Assembly: GCA_913019905.1 (NCBI GenBank)
Contig: CAJVZD010000029.1
Location: 1-54,882 of the forward strand
Source of the DNA: an uncultured Cellvibrionales bacterium
GTDB taxonomy: Bacteria > Pseudomonadota > Gammaproteobacteria > Pseudomonadales > Dasaniaceae
Direction of reading: 5' to 3'
DNA: 54,882 nucleotides
Position 1 is the first letter of the stretch. Every line of letters begins with the position of its first letter. The translations under genes and the position numbers were made by a program. Positions 8,160 to 17,776 of the stretch are shown one piece after another. A model generated the notes under the pieces. That model saw nothing but the letters and a program-made list of their open reading frames with translations. It did not search any database and was not told the DNA's origin.

Positions 8160-9329
8160 CTACTTTTCCAACTGCTGGTAAAGACCTTCTTGCCCATTTA
8201 AGAAAATAGGTGCGCTAATTTTTTCTGCCCATAGCTTTTCAACTTCCGGGTTATCCTGAAGCCGTGAATTAGACTTTGAGAAAAAACCCCCGCAGTTGTG
8301 GTCCTGCTGATCTTCCCACTGAGGCGCATAGGTGCTATCCGACCAGTTTTCATTGATATAGGATAGCCCCCTGATTACATCTTTGTTGACTTCAATGTGG
8401 GCAAATAGTTTCTCGACCCACTTTAAGCCAAGCGCTGTATCGGTTTTTAGATCAATCTGGTTTTTACAATCACTTGTATGCGGCGCCAACTCGCTAATAA
8501 AAGTCTTCAGCCCTTTATCGCGGGCAAACTGATTTTCGTGAATACCGGGGTTTTCCGGGTAGATCGTGAAATAGGTATAACCAACCCAATCGACATAGCT
8601 ATCGCTATATTCGTCTGGCGCCGGGTAAAACTGCTCCAACGTTTCATAACTGGCATATCCAAAGCTTTGCCAGACAAACGCAACATTCGTGACGTTCGCT
8701 TTTTGCAGATATCGAACAATATATTTGTAAGCGCTTTTGTATTGTTCAGGTTCATAGTTATTCCACGAACCGTCAAATTCATAACCAATTCTTAACAAAA
8801 CCGGTCGGTTATCCAGGCTCTTCATCCAGCCAGCTAATTCTCCTAATTGCTCGTCGTATTGGCCATCGGCAATCTTAAAGGCATTGCAGTCCTCAGTGGC
8901 TCTGCACATACGTCCATCACTGTAACGGGGCCCGGCGATATACATGCCAATGGCAACAACTGCTTCTGAAAACTCATGTCGAATTAGGTTACAGTCGACA
9001 CACTGAATACCTGAGCCCCAATTTGTTGGCTCTAACAAGGCATCGTTTCCTTGATAGTCACGAGGTGCATCCGGCGCGAAGTCCCGATAAGGCGAGCCTT
9101 TATCGTAAGAAATATAATCGGTAAACCCTGCTGGCCGCGGAATCGATTCTGAACCATAGTAATCCAAGGTTGCTCGTACACTCTGCCCCGCTAACACCAT
9201 AATTCTCCCCTCTTTGGGGAGAAACTTTGTTTTACTCGGTCCGTAGACTTCCTCATCGATGGCGAATTGAGTTGCACAACTACTCACAAAAAGAGACAAA
9301 ACAAAAAGGGGGAAATACCGAAACATCAT
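8160..9329 (-). CDS. GH26-like secreted lipoprotein, possible beta-1,3-xylanase or mannanase
   Basis: The protein begins with a lipoprotein signal (MMFRYFPLFVLSLFVSSC, lipobox Cys18) and is probably anchored to the outer membrane. The body resembles clan A (beta/alpha)8 glycosidases of family GH26: LLRIGYEFDGSWN supplies the candidate acid/base Glu184 and TFISELAPHT the candidate nucleophile Glu280, about 96 residues apart as usual for that family. ATG 9329 is chosen because GGAG lies upstream and it follows the GH43 stop at once. GH26 holds both beta-mannanases and the marine beta-1,3-xylanases; the xylosidase, xylose isomerase and TonB context favours a xylan substrate, which is inference. 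Confidence 0.6.
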   Translation of the reverse strand: MMFRYFPLFVLSLFVSSCATQFAIDEEVYGPSKTKFLPKEGRIMVLAGQSVRATLDYYGSESIPRPAGFTDYISYDKGSPYRDFAPDAPRDYQGNDALLEPTNWGSGIQCVDCNLIRHEFSEAVVAIGMYIAGPRYSDGRMCRATEDCNAFKIADGQYDEQLGELAGWMKSLDNRPVLLRIGYEFDGSWNNYEPEQYKSAYKYIVRYLQKANVTNVAFVWQSFGYASYETLEQFYPAPDEYSDSYVDWVGYTYFTIYPENPGIHENQFARDKGLKTFISELAPHTSDCKNQIDLKTDTALGLKWVEKLFAHIEVNKDVIRGLSYINENWSDSTYAPQWEDQQDHNCGGFFSKSNSRLQDNPEVEKLWAEKISAPIFLNGQEGLYQQLEK

Positions 9330-9330
9330 T

Positions 9331-10944
9331 CTACCGCTCCTCATAATTAAAGAAGTCAAAGTCCGCGGCCTTTCTTACCCCTGACATATCCTGACAACAC
9401 ATACCAACAAATGCACCGGTAAAGTTGGCACCCTCTCCTTTCCCTGTTTCATCACAAATCAGACTTTGATCAAGCTCAACGGGCACGTTATACCACTGCT
9501 GATTATCGATAGACCACTCAAACCTCAATGTTTCATAGTCCACCAGCGCGCGAAGATAAATCGGTTGATTACTCGGCACTGGAATCAGCGCATGCTGCAA
9601 CGGAAAATCAGCGACCTGGGTTTGATCACCCAAACAACTCATCACAGCAATATGCTTTCCGATTTTTTCGTCATGGGAGATATAACAATAGTGAAACTTG
9701 TGGCTATTGTAATAACTCACCAAACCCGCCATTTGCTGAAAGTTGTCGGGCTCATACTCAACACATGTGGCTGCGGTAAAACAAAATGACTGCTGGCGCC
9801 TTGCGACCAATGCCGATGCATTCCAACTGCCTAAAGACTCGCGACCGAACAAGCGTAAGTATCCCGGACGCTCAGTCAGGCTAAATAATTGCTTCGGATA
9901 AGGTGATCGCAGCCACTGAAATTCCTCAGGCAAGTCTGGAGATTCAAAGTCATGGTCAGTGAGCTGCGCCGGCCATGGATGCAAGGGTAAATTGGGAGCG
10001 GCCACCTGCTCTTCAGGCGTATTTCCGCCACTACTCATACGCAGCCATCCATCCTCAGACCAAACGACTTTTTCAATTGCCGATTCACGCCCCATGGGGC
10101 TACGCTTTAACTTATCACTGATGGGACGACTACATAAATGCACGGCATAACATTCGCCGGTTTGTGTTTCTACCCAATCGCCGTGACCACTGCGCTGTAA
10201 CAGAGAATTCGGCGAATCTTTAGCGCTAACAAAATGCGTTATCGGGTCGACCTCATAAGGACCTTCAATGTTTTTTGAGCGAGCCATTGTCATGGCATGG
10301 TCATAACCGGTTCCACCTTCCGCGGTTAGTAAATAGTAATAACCATTGAGTTGATAAAGATGCGGCCCTTCAGTAAAACCCAGCTCGGACCCAGGGAAAA
10401 TATTTTTAACCGGACCAACCAGTTTCTTTTCTGCAACGCAATACTCCTGCAGATAAGTACCACCAAAAAATGTGCGATCAGAACGGTGATCCCACACCAT
10501 GTTCAACATCCATTTTTTACCATTGTCCTCATGAAATAACGACGGATCAAATCCGCTACTATTAAGATAAACCGGATCAGACCATTCACCATCAATGGAT
10601 TCACAGGTAGTCAGAAAATTATGTGTGTCTTTAAAATTCCCATCAAATCGTTTCACGTCCGTATAGACCAGCCAGAACAACCCATCCTCATAGCTCAAAC
10701 AGGGTGCCCAAACACCACAGGAATCCGGTTCACCCCTCATATCTAGCAGGCTAGGTCGGTTCAACGGTCTGGTCAATAAGCGCCAATTGACTAAATCTTT
10801 TGAATGGTGGATCTGTACCCCTGGATACCATTCAAACGTCGATGTCGCGATATAGTAATCATCGCCGACTCTTACCAATGAAGGGTCCGGGTTAAAACCT
10901 TTTAAAATAGGATTTTGTATCGTCTGGTTCATGCCTACACTCAT
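9331..10944 (-). CDS. GH43 beta-xylosidase
   Basis: This 537-residue enzyme has a five-bladed propeller catalytic domain at residues about 10-310 and a C-terminal beta-sandwich (GH43_C2 type) at about 335-530. The catalytic set is visible: base Asp20 in NPDPS, pKa-tuning Asp133 in SGFDPSLF and acid Glu192 in GFTEGPHLY. STFEWYPGVQIHHSKDLVNW is the characteristic blade of xylosidases. It would release D-xylose from xylo-oligosaccharides. There is no signal peptide, so it acts in the cytoplasm on oligomers brought in by the adjacent GPH symporter. The start may be ATG 10944 or ATG 10932; neither has a strong SD. The stop is one base before the next gene. Confidence 0.88.
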   Translation of the reverse strand: MSVGMNQTIQNPILKGFNPDPSLVRVGDDYYIATSTFEWYPGVQIHHSKDLVNWRLLTRPLNRPSLLDMRGEPDSCGVWAPCLSYEDGLFWLVYTDVKRFDGNFKDTHNFLTTCESIDGEWSDPVYLNSSGFDPSLFHEDNGKKWMLNMVWDHRSDRTFFGGTYLQEYCVAEKKLVGPVKNIFPGSELGFTEGPHLYQLNGYYYLLTAEGGTGYDHAMTMARSKNIEGPYEVDPITHFVSAKDSPNSLLQRSGHGDWVETQTGECYAVHLCSRPISDKLKRSPMGRESAIEKVVWSEDGWLRMSSGGNTPEEQVAAPNLPLHPWPAQLTDHDFESPDLPEEFQWLRSPYPKQLFSLTERPGYLRLFGRESLGSWNASALVARRQQSFCFTAATCVEYEPDNFQQMAGLVSYYNSHKFHYCYISHDEKIGKHIAVMSCLGDQTQVADFPLQHALIPVPSNQPIYLRALVDYETLRFEWSIDNQQWYNVPVELDQSLICDETGKGEGANFTGAFVGMCCQDMSGVRKAADFDFFNYEER

Positions 10945-10956
10945 TGTTGTTGGCTG

Positions 10957-12330
10957 CTATTCGGACGCAGCCATGGATCTTTGGCTCGCAAGCTGTTGGT
11001 GAATATCACTCATGGCACCGTCGTCTAGTTTATAGAGTCGCATTAACGCCCACATCATTAGTCCGATAAATGCCGGAATTAAAGCAAAGCATAATAATAT
11101 CCCGTTCAGAGCAGTTTCAGTTTGAACTTGTTTGGCAACATACCCAAACCCTCCCAATATCCAGCCCGTCGTCGCAGCACCTATCGCCAGGCCCAATTTA
11201 ATGGCTAGCAAGTGTGCCGAGTAGGCCATTGCCATGACATTTTTCCCAAACTTCAACTGCCCATAGTCGGAAGTATCCGCAACCATCGAAAACATAACGG
11301 GTACCAAGACCATATGAAAGAAGTTCGCTATAGCGAAAATACCAAAAGCCAGTACTAACTGATTTTTGCCCACGAAAAACAGACCCAAATGGGCTATCAC
11401 CGAAATCAAAGCGGCAAACTTAAACAGACTCACTTTATTTATTTTGGCAGAAACAATATTGGTACATAAAGCTCCCGCTAAAGCGGACAACATTCCTGTG
11501 GTCAAAAATTGACTGGTAAGATCTTTGCGGCCTAAAAAATAGTCTACATAATAAGGCGTGACAGCGCCACGCATGGCTACCAAAGCGAGCATGACCAAAG
11601 CAATACATGCTACCAACATAAACTGGTCATTTTTAAACAAGCTTTTTAAGTCTTCAGCGACTGTGGTTTTGCGTTCATTGGGCGGCGCCACTACCCGCTC
11701 TTTTGTGCCAACAAAACACAGTAGAAAACAGACTAAAGCCAACAAAGCATACATTCCCATCGCCCAGCTATAACCCAACTGCATATCGCCTTGGCCAAAC
11801 CACTCTACCAGCTCCATCATAAATGCAGTCACTAATACGCCGCCCACCATAGCACAGGCAAAGCGAATGGATTGTACTGACGCACGCTCTTTTATGTTCG
11901 CGGTAATAACACCACCTAATGCCGAATACGGTATATTAACGGCGGTGTAAGCCAGCGTGAGCAGAGCATAGGTAATATAAGCATAAATCAATTTTCCAGA
12001 GTCAGAAAAATCCGGCGTAATAAAGGCAGCGACGGCCAATAAGGCGTAGGGTATTGAGGTGAAAATCAGGTAAGGACGGTAGCGCCCCCAACGCGTATCG
12101 GTACGATCTGCGATGCCTCCCATTACGGGGTCGGTTACGGCATCAAAAAGTCTGACTACTAGCATCAGGGTACCAGCTGCGGCCGCCGTTATACCAAACA
12201 CATCGGTATAGAAAATCAGCATATAGTTGACCATCACCTGAAATACCAAGTTACTGGCAGTATCACCCAAACCATAGGCGACTTTTTCTTTGATACTGAG
12301 TGTTTGCCCTGCCTGCCCGACCGCCGACAT
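10957..12330 (-). CDS. GPH-family cation symporter for xylosides (XynP/MelB-like)
   Basis: This 457-residue, 12-TM inner-membrane transporter is of the glycoside-pentoside-hexuronide:cation family. Typical features are SIKEKVAYGLGDTASN at the N-terminus, FDAVTDPVMGGIADRTDTRW with the cation-site Asp residues of helices II and IV, and RWGRYRPYLI. An SD, AGAGGAT, stands before the ATG. It precedes the GH43 xylosidase by 12 bases, the classical xynP-xynB pairing, so it probably imports xylobiose or longer xylo-oligosaccharides with Na+ or H+. Confidence 0.85.
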   Translation of the reverse strand: MSAVGQAGQTLSIKEKVAYGLGDTASNLVFQVMVNYMLIFYTDVFGITAAAAGTLMLVVRLFDAVTDPVMGGIADRTDTRWGRYRPYLIFTSIPYALLAVAAFITPDFSDSGKLIYAYITYALLTLAYTAVNIPYSALGGVITANIKERASVQSIRFACAMVGGVLVTAFMMELVEWFGQGDMQLGYSWAMGMYALLALVCFLLCFVGTKERVVAPPNERKTTVAEDLKSLFKNDQFMLVACIALVMLALVAMRGAVTPYYVDYFLGRKDLTSQFLTTGMLSALAGALCTNIVSAKINKVSLFKFAALISVIAHLGLFFVGKNQLVLAFGIFAIANFFHMVLVPVMFSMVADTSDYGQLKFGKNVMAMAYSAHLLAIKLGLAIGAATTGWILGGFGYVAKQVQTETALNGILLCFALIPAFIGLMMWALMRLYKLDDGAMSDIHQQLASQRSMAASE

Positions 12331-12567
12331 AAAATATCCTCTGGTTACTATTTAACTTTTATTTTCAGCTGTTTCTTCAGCATCCATGAGTGTACGTCGA
12401 CTAAATAGTCGCTGAACGAGTGCCGGTTATTAGTTTCGGTATTTATCACCGGATGGAATATTACGGCAATATAAAAACGAATAAACTTTTGCCCTTCTAT
12501 CGCCTTGTCAATAAGTACTTTCTGCGATAAATGCGCTCGGCTTCAAATACTCTTTATTTTAAATCTC

Positions 12568-13923
12568 CTATCTTGATCTGGCACGCCGGATAAAGTCTTT
12601 GTAAAAGTGAGCGCTAAGTTTGGGCACGCGTTCCTGAGTAACATAGTCCACGTAATATAAGCCAAAGCGTTTACTGTAGCCTTCCGACCACTCAAAGTTA
12701 TCAAGTAAACTCCAGGCGAAGTAACCTCGAACATCTACCCCCGCTTCGATAGCATCGGCGACAGCATAAAGATGTTCTCGCAAGTATTTGACCCGCTGGT
12801 TATCGTTAACCAACACTTCATCATAGTCATCGTCACTAGCCATACCATTCTCTGTGATGTAGACGGGCGGCATCTCATACCGCTTATTTAGGTTGACTAA
12901 CAGTTGCGTTAAGCCAGCTGGGTAAACCTCCCATCCCATCGCTGTCACTTCTGCTTCCTCGGGAGTTACTGAGTCGTAAGTAAATGTCACATTACTGGGA
13001 TTGTGACAAATGACTTGTCGGGTGTAGTAATTAATGCCCAAATAATCGTTAGGCGCACTAATGATGTCCATATCGCCGCTTTCAATATCAGGTAGCTCAT
13101 CAGGGTATATTTCCTGAATAAGTGCCGGGTAACAGCCCTCTAACAGCGGCTGGATAAACCAATCGTTATTTTCCGATTCGGCAAGCTCCGCCGCCAACTG
13201 GTCTTGCTCCGATAAACTCGCCGCATCATACGGCCCCATGTTCAGCACAATGCCGTGTTGCGCCATAGGCGCGTTTCTGCGGAGCAAGGGCATCGCAAGG
13301 CCATGAGCCAATAGAATGATATGCGCCACTTGCAACGCCTGTTTTCTATCCTTAATACCGGGTGCGTGGATCCCGTGCAAATAACCCAACATTGCACTAC
13401 ACCACGGCTCATTAAAAGTCGTATAGGTATGTATTTGATTGCCAAAATGGCTACTCACCACGTCGGCGTATTTGGCAAACTGATACGCGGTATCACGATT
13501 CAGCCAGCCCCCCTGCTCTTGTAAATACTGAGGCAAATCCCAATGGTACAAGGTCACAAAAGGTTTTATCTGGTAAAAATGTAAGCGGTCGATAATCTGT
13601 TGGTAAAAGTCTAGGCCAGTCTGACTAATTTCCTTTTCTGTCGACGTAATTATCCTCGTCCATGCCATGGAAAAACGATAGGCGTCGACACCAAGATCTT
13701 TCAGTTTTTGCAGATCTTTTTCCCATAGATGGTAGTGATCACAGGCAACTAAACCATCATCACCATTCACAATGTTATTCGGCTCGGCGCAAAACCTATC
13801 CCAGATACTGTCTACCCTACCATCTTCATTCGCTGCTCCTTCGATTTGAAAAGCAGCCGTTGCGGTGCCAAATACAAAGGTACTTTTGAACGAGGATAAA
13901 TTTCGATCATCTTGCATTTTCAT
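12568..13923 (-). CDS. GH1 beta-glucosidase/beta-xylosidase family enzyme
   Basis: This 451-residue cytosolic enzyme is of family GH1. The family signature FVFGTATAAFQIEGA is at residues 17-31, acid/base Glu172 in TFNEPW and nucleophile Glu358 in YITENG. Length is standard for BglA/BglB enzymes, and the C-terminal WSLLDNFEWSEGY aglycone-site motif is present. GH1 enzymes cleave beta-glucosides, and several also act on xylosides. The surroundings suggest trimming of imported oligosaccharides. No clear SD precedes ATG 13923. The gap of 237 bases to the GPH gene holds no gene; the two may be separate transcripts. Confidence 0.88.
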   Translation of the reverse strand: MKMQDDRNLSSFKSTFVFGTATAAFQIEGAANEDGRVDSIWDRFCAEPNNIVNGDDGLVACDHYHLWEKDLQKLKDLGVDAYRFSMAWTRIITSTEKEISQTGLDFYQQIIDRLHFYQIKPFVTLYHWDLPQYLQEQGGWLNRDTAYQFAKYADVVSSHFGNQIHTYTTFNEPWCSAMLGYLHGIHAPGIKDRKQALQVAHIILLAHGLAMPLLRRNAPMAQHGIVLNMGPYDAASLSEQDQLAAELAESENNDWFIQPLLEGCYPALIQEIYPDELPDIESGDMDIISAPNDYLGINYYTRQVICHNPSNVTFTYDSVTPEEAEVTAMGWEVYPAGLTQLLVNLNKRYEMPPVYITENGMASDDDYDEVLVNDNQRVKYLREHLYAVADAIEAGVDVRGYFAWSLLDNFEWSEGYSKRFGLYYVDYVTQERVPKLSAHFYKDFIRRARSR

Positions 13924-14110
13924 AATTATTATCGCAATTAAACAAAGGAAAAATTCAATGGACAGATCAGTTGATGGAGAAGGACAATTTCAACATCGTT
14001 ACACCCACATCAATCCAACAAAATTCATAATCAAGGTGGAAGGAAACGGTGAGTCTTTGAAGAGAAAATGCAGCCGATCATAAGACGCCGGCATTCTCCA
14101 TTATCAATAA

Positions 14111-14141
14111 ACCGAAAAGGCCACAGCACAGGCTGCGGCCT
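14111..14141 (-). terminator. terminator of the large TonB receptor gene
   Basis: On the minus strand, AGGCC and CAGC stems (one C/A mismatch) enclose a four-base loop and are followed by TTTTCGGTTT. It lies about 40 bases after the receptor stop and separates that gene from the GH1 gene. Confidence 0.75.
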
Positions 14142-14180
14142 CCATTGACGAATACAAACTCGCTGCTGTGTATAGGCGCT

Positions 14181-17165
14181 TTAAAATTCAGCCCGCAATC
14201 CAAGGGTATATCTTGGGCTCTGATCGTTTTCAAACAGGAATTGGCTTCCGTAGCGGCCTGTTTGAACCTGATCTTCTCCGGTTAGATTAAGTACTTCAAA
14301 ATTCACCGTAAGCGTTCTCGTAAGATTCCACGATGCACTCAGATCAATCTGTAAGTATTCGTCAAAATAAACTGGCTCATTAGTGGCTCTAAGTTGACTG
14401 GTTGCATAGAGGAAATCATCGCGCCAATTGGCCGCAACACGAACTGACAATGCGTCCTTTTCGTAAAATCCAATCAGATTCCATGAATCGCTGAGGCCAA
14501 TCAGTATGGACTGACTGTTGAATATGTTGTTGTCGAATTCTGCATCACTGTCAACAATGGTGTAGTTTGCCTGCATGCCAAAGCCGGAATCTCCGAAGAT
14601 ATGCTGAACCGCTAACTCAAACCCATCCACTTCGCGCTCGTCACCATTGACCAGTCGCGTTACCGAAAACTCGGCTACCGGGTCAGTCGGTTGGCTTACG
14701 ACTGCGACGCTCGGAATCATGCTTCCATCAAAACGCGCTTCAGGGTTTCGCAGTGGATTGCCGCTTGCATCGAGTAGAAAATCTGTTTCAACGTCTGTGC
14801 CGATGTAGTCATCAATTCGTTTGAAGAAATAAGCAACTGATACATACGACCCTTCGTTGTAGTACCACTCGTAAGATAGGTCGAAGTTGTCTGACAAGTA
14901 AGGGTTGAGATCGGGATTGCCGGAAGCTGCCGTTGCAGTGCCAGGACGGAAATCACTTACCGTAGTCGTGGGGCGCAATCCATTTAGGTCGGGACGAGCA
15001 ATGCTCTTACCATAGGAAATCCGAGCGACATGGTCTTCCATAGGCTCAATGCGGAAGTCCAGAGCCGGTAGGAATACTGAATAATCACCTTTAACACTGA
15101 AGAAGGTTTGCGCAGGCCCGGGGACTATTTGTCCTTCTGTCGGAGACGTTATCATCAATGCTGTCGGAAAGTTCTGAAATGCCGACCCTTCAACATCGGT
15201 TGACTCATATCGCACACCGGCGGAAATGCGCGCGGGCATTCCAGCTACTTCGAAATCATTGCTCAGACTGACATAAAAAGCCTGTGATTCTTCAGATGCG
15301 CCAAAGAAAGTCGGAGGAAACGAATCAATAAGCAACTGGTCCGGGTTCGGCCAGTTGCCCCCGGCAGGCACAACGCCCTGGGCGAAGCCTAAATTAGCAA
15401 AGTCTTGACCAAGAAATGCATCACGTCGCGCGTTGAGAAAACCGTCCAAATCCACTTCATTTGTGGTCTTGAAACCGCTGGGGGCGCCAGTGCTGACGGG
15501 GTCAGAAATGTGTACATCGCACTCTGCACAAGGATACAGGCCTTGAAACTGAAAACCTGTGCTCGTCGCCAGCGTCTCAACCTCGTATTCGGTCCATGCT
15601 GCACCCACACTCACTTCGACACTATCAAAATCCCACACGGCGTCAAACTGATATTGTTTCACCGAATTATCGATTGCGATAGTGCGGAAAACACTTCCCA
15701 ATCCGGAATAACCGTCCGGATCCTGAAACCCGTCAACACCTGGAATATTTTGGCAGCCAAATGTATCCGCCCCGGGTTCACCGACGAAATCGAAACCGCC
15801 GGGATCGTTGATACCGAATTGACAGCTACCTCGAAACGCTGCCGAATCATCGACAGCAATACTGACACCGCCGCCGCCATAGCTAAGATCGAAAATACTT
15901 CCTGCTGGCCCCTGAATAATGTAGTTACGGTCATTCAACTCACCGTTGGGCTGACTCTTTGCTTCTGAGTCATGGGCGTCAAAGGTGATCATCAATCTGT
16001 CATTCACCTGCCATTTGAGGTTTAACCCAAACGACTCATTTTCAATATTCAATTCGTTTTGATAGGCAAGAATGTCTGCAGCATGACCGGCGCGTGTAGC
16101 ATGGAGAACACTGTAATTGTTATCCAATGCGACGTTGGTCACTGTATTCCCATCTACCACCCCAAACAAACCTGTCATGTATCGCTCCTGATCGTTTTCA
16201 AAATCTGAATATACATAATCCATCGTGATTTCAATGTTATCATTTGGAGCAAATTGCGCTACTAGCTGACCATTTATACGGGTTCGTTCATTGTGCTGAA
16301 TTTCGCCGATATTACTGACAGAACGGTAGACGTAAGGCACATTAGTGCAGTCGTAATTAGCACACCAATCGTCATAACTAGCCGAACCTGGATCATCTCG
16401 CAACCAGCCGTCGGTGTGGCTAGAAGGTTCGCTAAAGTGGCGCTCGGAGTACGAAATATTCGCTAATAGTCCTATTTTTCCATCTGCCAGCACCGTCGAG
16501 AACAGCCCACTAACGTCTGGGGTAAAGTCATCGCCTTGTTCCACTGACGAATCGTGAACCGCTGAAATATTGGTGATTATTTTTGTCTCCTGAAAATCAA
16601 AAGGTCGCGCCGTTTTAATGTTAACGGTGGCGCCCATACCACCCGGCGTTAGGTTAGCACGAGCAGTTTTATACACGTCGACCCCAGACACAGATTCAGA
16701 GGCGATCTGCGCGAAGTTAAACGCACGGCTCTGGGTAGCAGAAGAGATGCTTTCTTGTTCCGGAGAAGAAGCCGTGGGCATTTGACGGCCATTTAGCGTC
16801 ACCATATTGAAGTTTGGTCCGAGACCACGAACCGTTATCTGATTACCCTCACCGCTGGCGCGATCAATAGAGACCCCTGTGATTCGCTGTAGCGATTCGG
16901 CAAGGTTCGCATCGGCAAACTTTCCAATGTCTTCTGCAGAGATCGAATCGACTACGCCATCTTCAGATCGTTTAATATCCATGGCACTCAACAAAGAACC
17001 GCGAATACCGGTGATGACTATCTCTTCGATCGACTCTTGTTGAGAAACAGCGGCATTGGAAGCCGCTGACGCTGATTTATTAGCATCGTCCTGCGCAAAT
17101 GCGACATGGGTAAAGCTAATAGTTGACAAGGCGACTGCCAATGCCAATGGCTTTTTCACTATCAT
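14181..17165 (-). CDS. TonB-dependent receptor (Xanthomonas/Caulobacter carbohydrate type)
   Basis: This 994-residue outer-membrane active transporter starts with a signal peptide (KKPLALAVALSTISF to the AFAQ cleavage region). A TonB box-like EEIVITG and plug domain follow, with ISAEDIGKFADANLAESLQR and VRGLGPNFNMVTLNGRQMP. The beta-barrel ends in YTLGLRAEF with terminal Phe. The plug wording and length fit the subgroup (TIGR01782) often found in carbohydrate-utilisation loci. It would carry xylo-oligosaccharides across the outer membrane for the GPH symporter. An operator palindrome lies 104 bases upstream and a terminator just downstream, so it is transcribed alone under LacI-type control. 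Confidence 0.9.
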   Translation of the reverse strand: MIVKKPLALAVALSTISFTHVAFAQDDANKSASAASNAAVSQQESIEEIVITGIRGSLLSAMDIKRSEDGVVDSISAEDIGKFADANLAESLQRITGVSIDRASGEGNQITVRGLGPNFNMVTLNGRQMPTASSPEQESISSATQSRAFNFAQIASESVSGVDVYKTARANLTPGGMGATVNIKTARPFDFQETKIITNISAVHDSSVEQGDDFTPDVSGLFSTVLADGKIGLLANISYSERHFSEPSSHTDGWLRDDPGSASYDDWCANYDCTNVPYVYRSVSNIGEIQHNERTRINGQLVAQFAPNDNIEITMDYVYSDFENDQERYMTGLFGVVDGNTVTNVALDNNYSVLHATRAGHAADILAYQNELNIENESFGLNLKWQVNDRLMITFDAHDSEAKSQPNGELNDRNYIIQGPAGSIFDLSYGGGGVSIAVDDSAAFRGSCQFGINDPGGFDFVGEPGADTFGCQNIPGVDGFQDPDGYSGLGSVFRTIAIDNSVKQYQFDAVWDFDSVEVSVGAAWTEYEVETLATSTGFQFQGLYPCAECDVHISDPVSTGAPSGFKTTNEVDLDGFLNARRDAFLGQDFANLGFAQGVVPAGGNWPNPDQLLIDSFPPTFFGASEESQAFYVSLSNDFEVAGMPARISAGVRYESTDVEGSAFQNFPTALMITSPTEGQIVPGPAQTFFSVKGDYSVFLPALDFRIEPMEDHVARISYGKSIARPDLNGLRPTTTVSDFRPGTATAASGNPDLNPYLSDNFDLSYEWYYNEGSYVSVAYFFKRIDDYIGTDVETDFLLDASGNPLRNPEARFDGSMIPSVAVVSQPTDPVAEFSVTRLVNGDEREVDGFELAVQHIFGDSGFGMQANYTIVDSDAEFDNNIFNSQSILIGLSDSWNLIGFYEKDALSVRVAANWRDDFLYATSQLRATNEPVYFDEYLQIDLSASWNLTRTLTVNFEVLNLTGEDQVQTGRYGSQFLFENDQSPRYTLGLRAEF

Positions 17166-17268
17166 GATGAACTCCGACTTATTATCGATCTTATTTTATG
17201 ATACGAAGTCGCATTAAACTGCGATTACGAACCCGTCCAAATTACTGAATCACATAATAATCCCAAAA

Positions 17269-17282
17269 TGTAAACGTTTACA
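17269..17282. promoter_or_regulatory. LacI-type operator of the TonB receptor
   Basis: This TGTAAACGTTTACA palindrome is identical to those at 4630 and 22887, in the 610-base region between the divergent receptor and LacI genes. The rest of that region shows no gene. Confidence 0.8.
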
Positions 17283-17592
17283 ATAGTAAAAACAAATATT
17301 TGAGCAATTTAGCAGATGAATCTTGCATTTAGAGGTCATTTTTAATAACTAAACGGAATTAACATTATTCTCCTCTCTCCACAGTAAACCGATTTCGCGG
17401 GCTTATTCAATGACAGACAAAAGGAAACTCCTCAGCCAAATAGAGTCTTTTTCAGCTTCTACGTGGAAAAAACTAGAAATTTGATTGTAAATGGTGGTCA
17501 CGCCCATGCTCCGCCCCGCGGTGTTGAGCAATGTTTCTCGAGCACGTTCACCTTAAGTCGTTTTAACAAATACGATAGGAAGTTATCTAATT

Positions 17593-17610
17593 GATGTAAT
17601 CGATTTCATC
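17593..17610. promoter_or_regulatory. variant operator upstream of the lacI-type gene
   Basis: GATGTAATCGATTTCATC is an 18-bp near-perfect palindrome (8 of 9 pairs) whose inner 14 bases match the island operator at 10 positions. It lies 166 bases before the regulator start. A half-site CGTTTACA also stands at 17743-17750. Both could serve autoregulation. Confidence 0.4.
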
Positions 17611-17776
17611 CATTAGCGCTCTAAAAGCCTTTATAGTGACCTTCTAGGGTGAGTCGACAATGACTAATCCCTTCGTTTTTGACTTAACTATCTGTTTTTA
17701 TTTGTATTTTGATAACAGAGGAGTAGCATGCAAACTGCTTATCGTTTACATATGACTAATCAGGACTTACAGCTTT

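Noticed and set aside
15405..15968. Long 187-codon plus-strand frame inside the large TonB receptor gene
   Set aside because: It lacks an SD and family similarity and lies wholly opposite a clear receptor frame; it is a codon-bias shadow.
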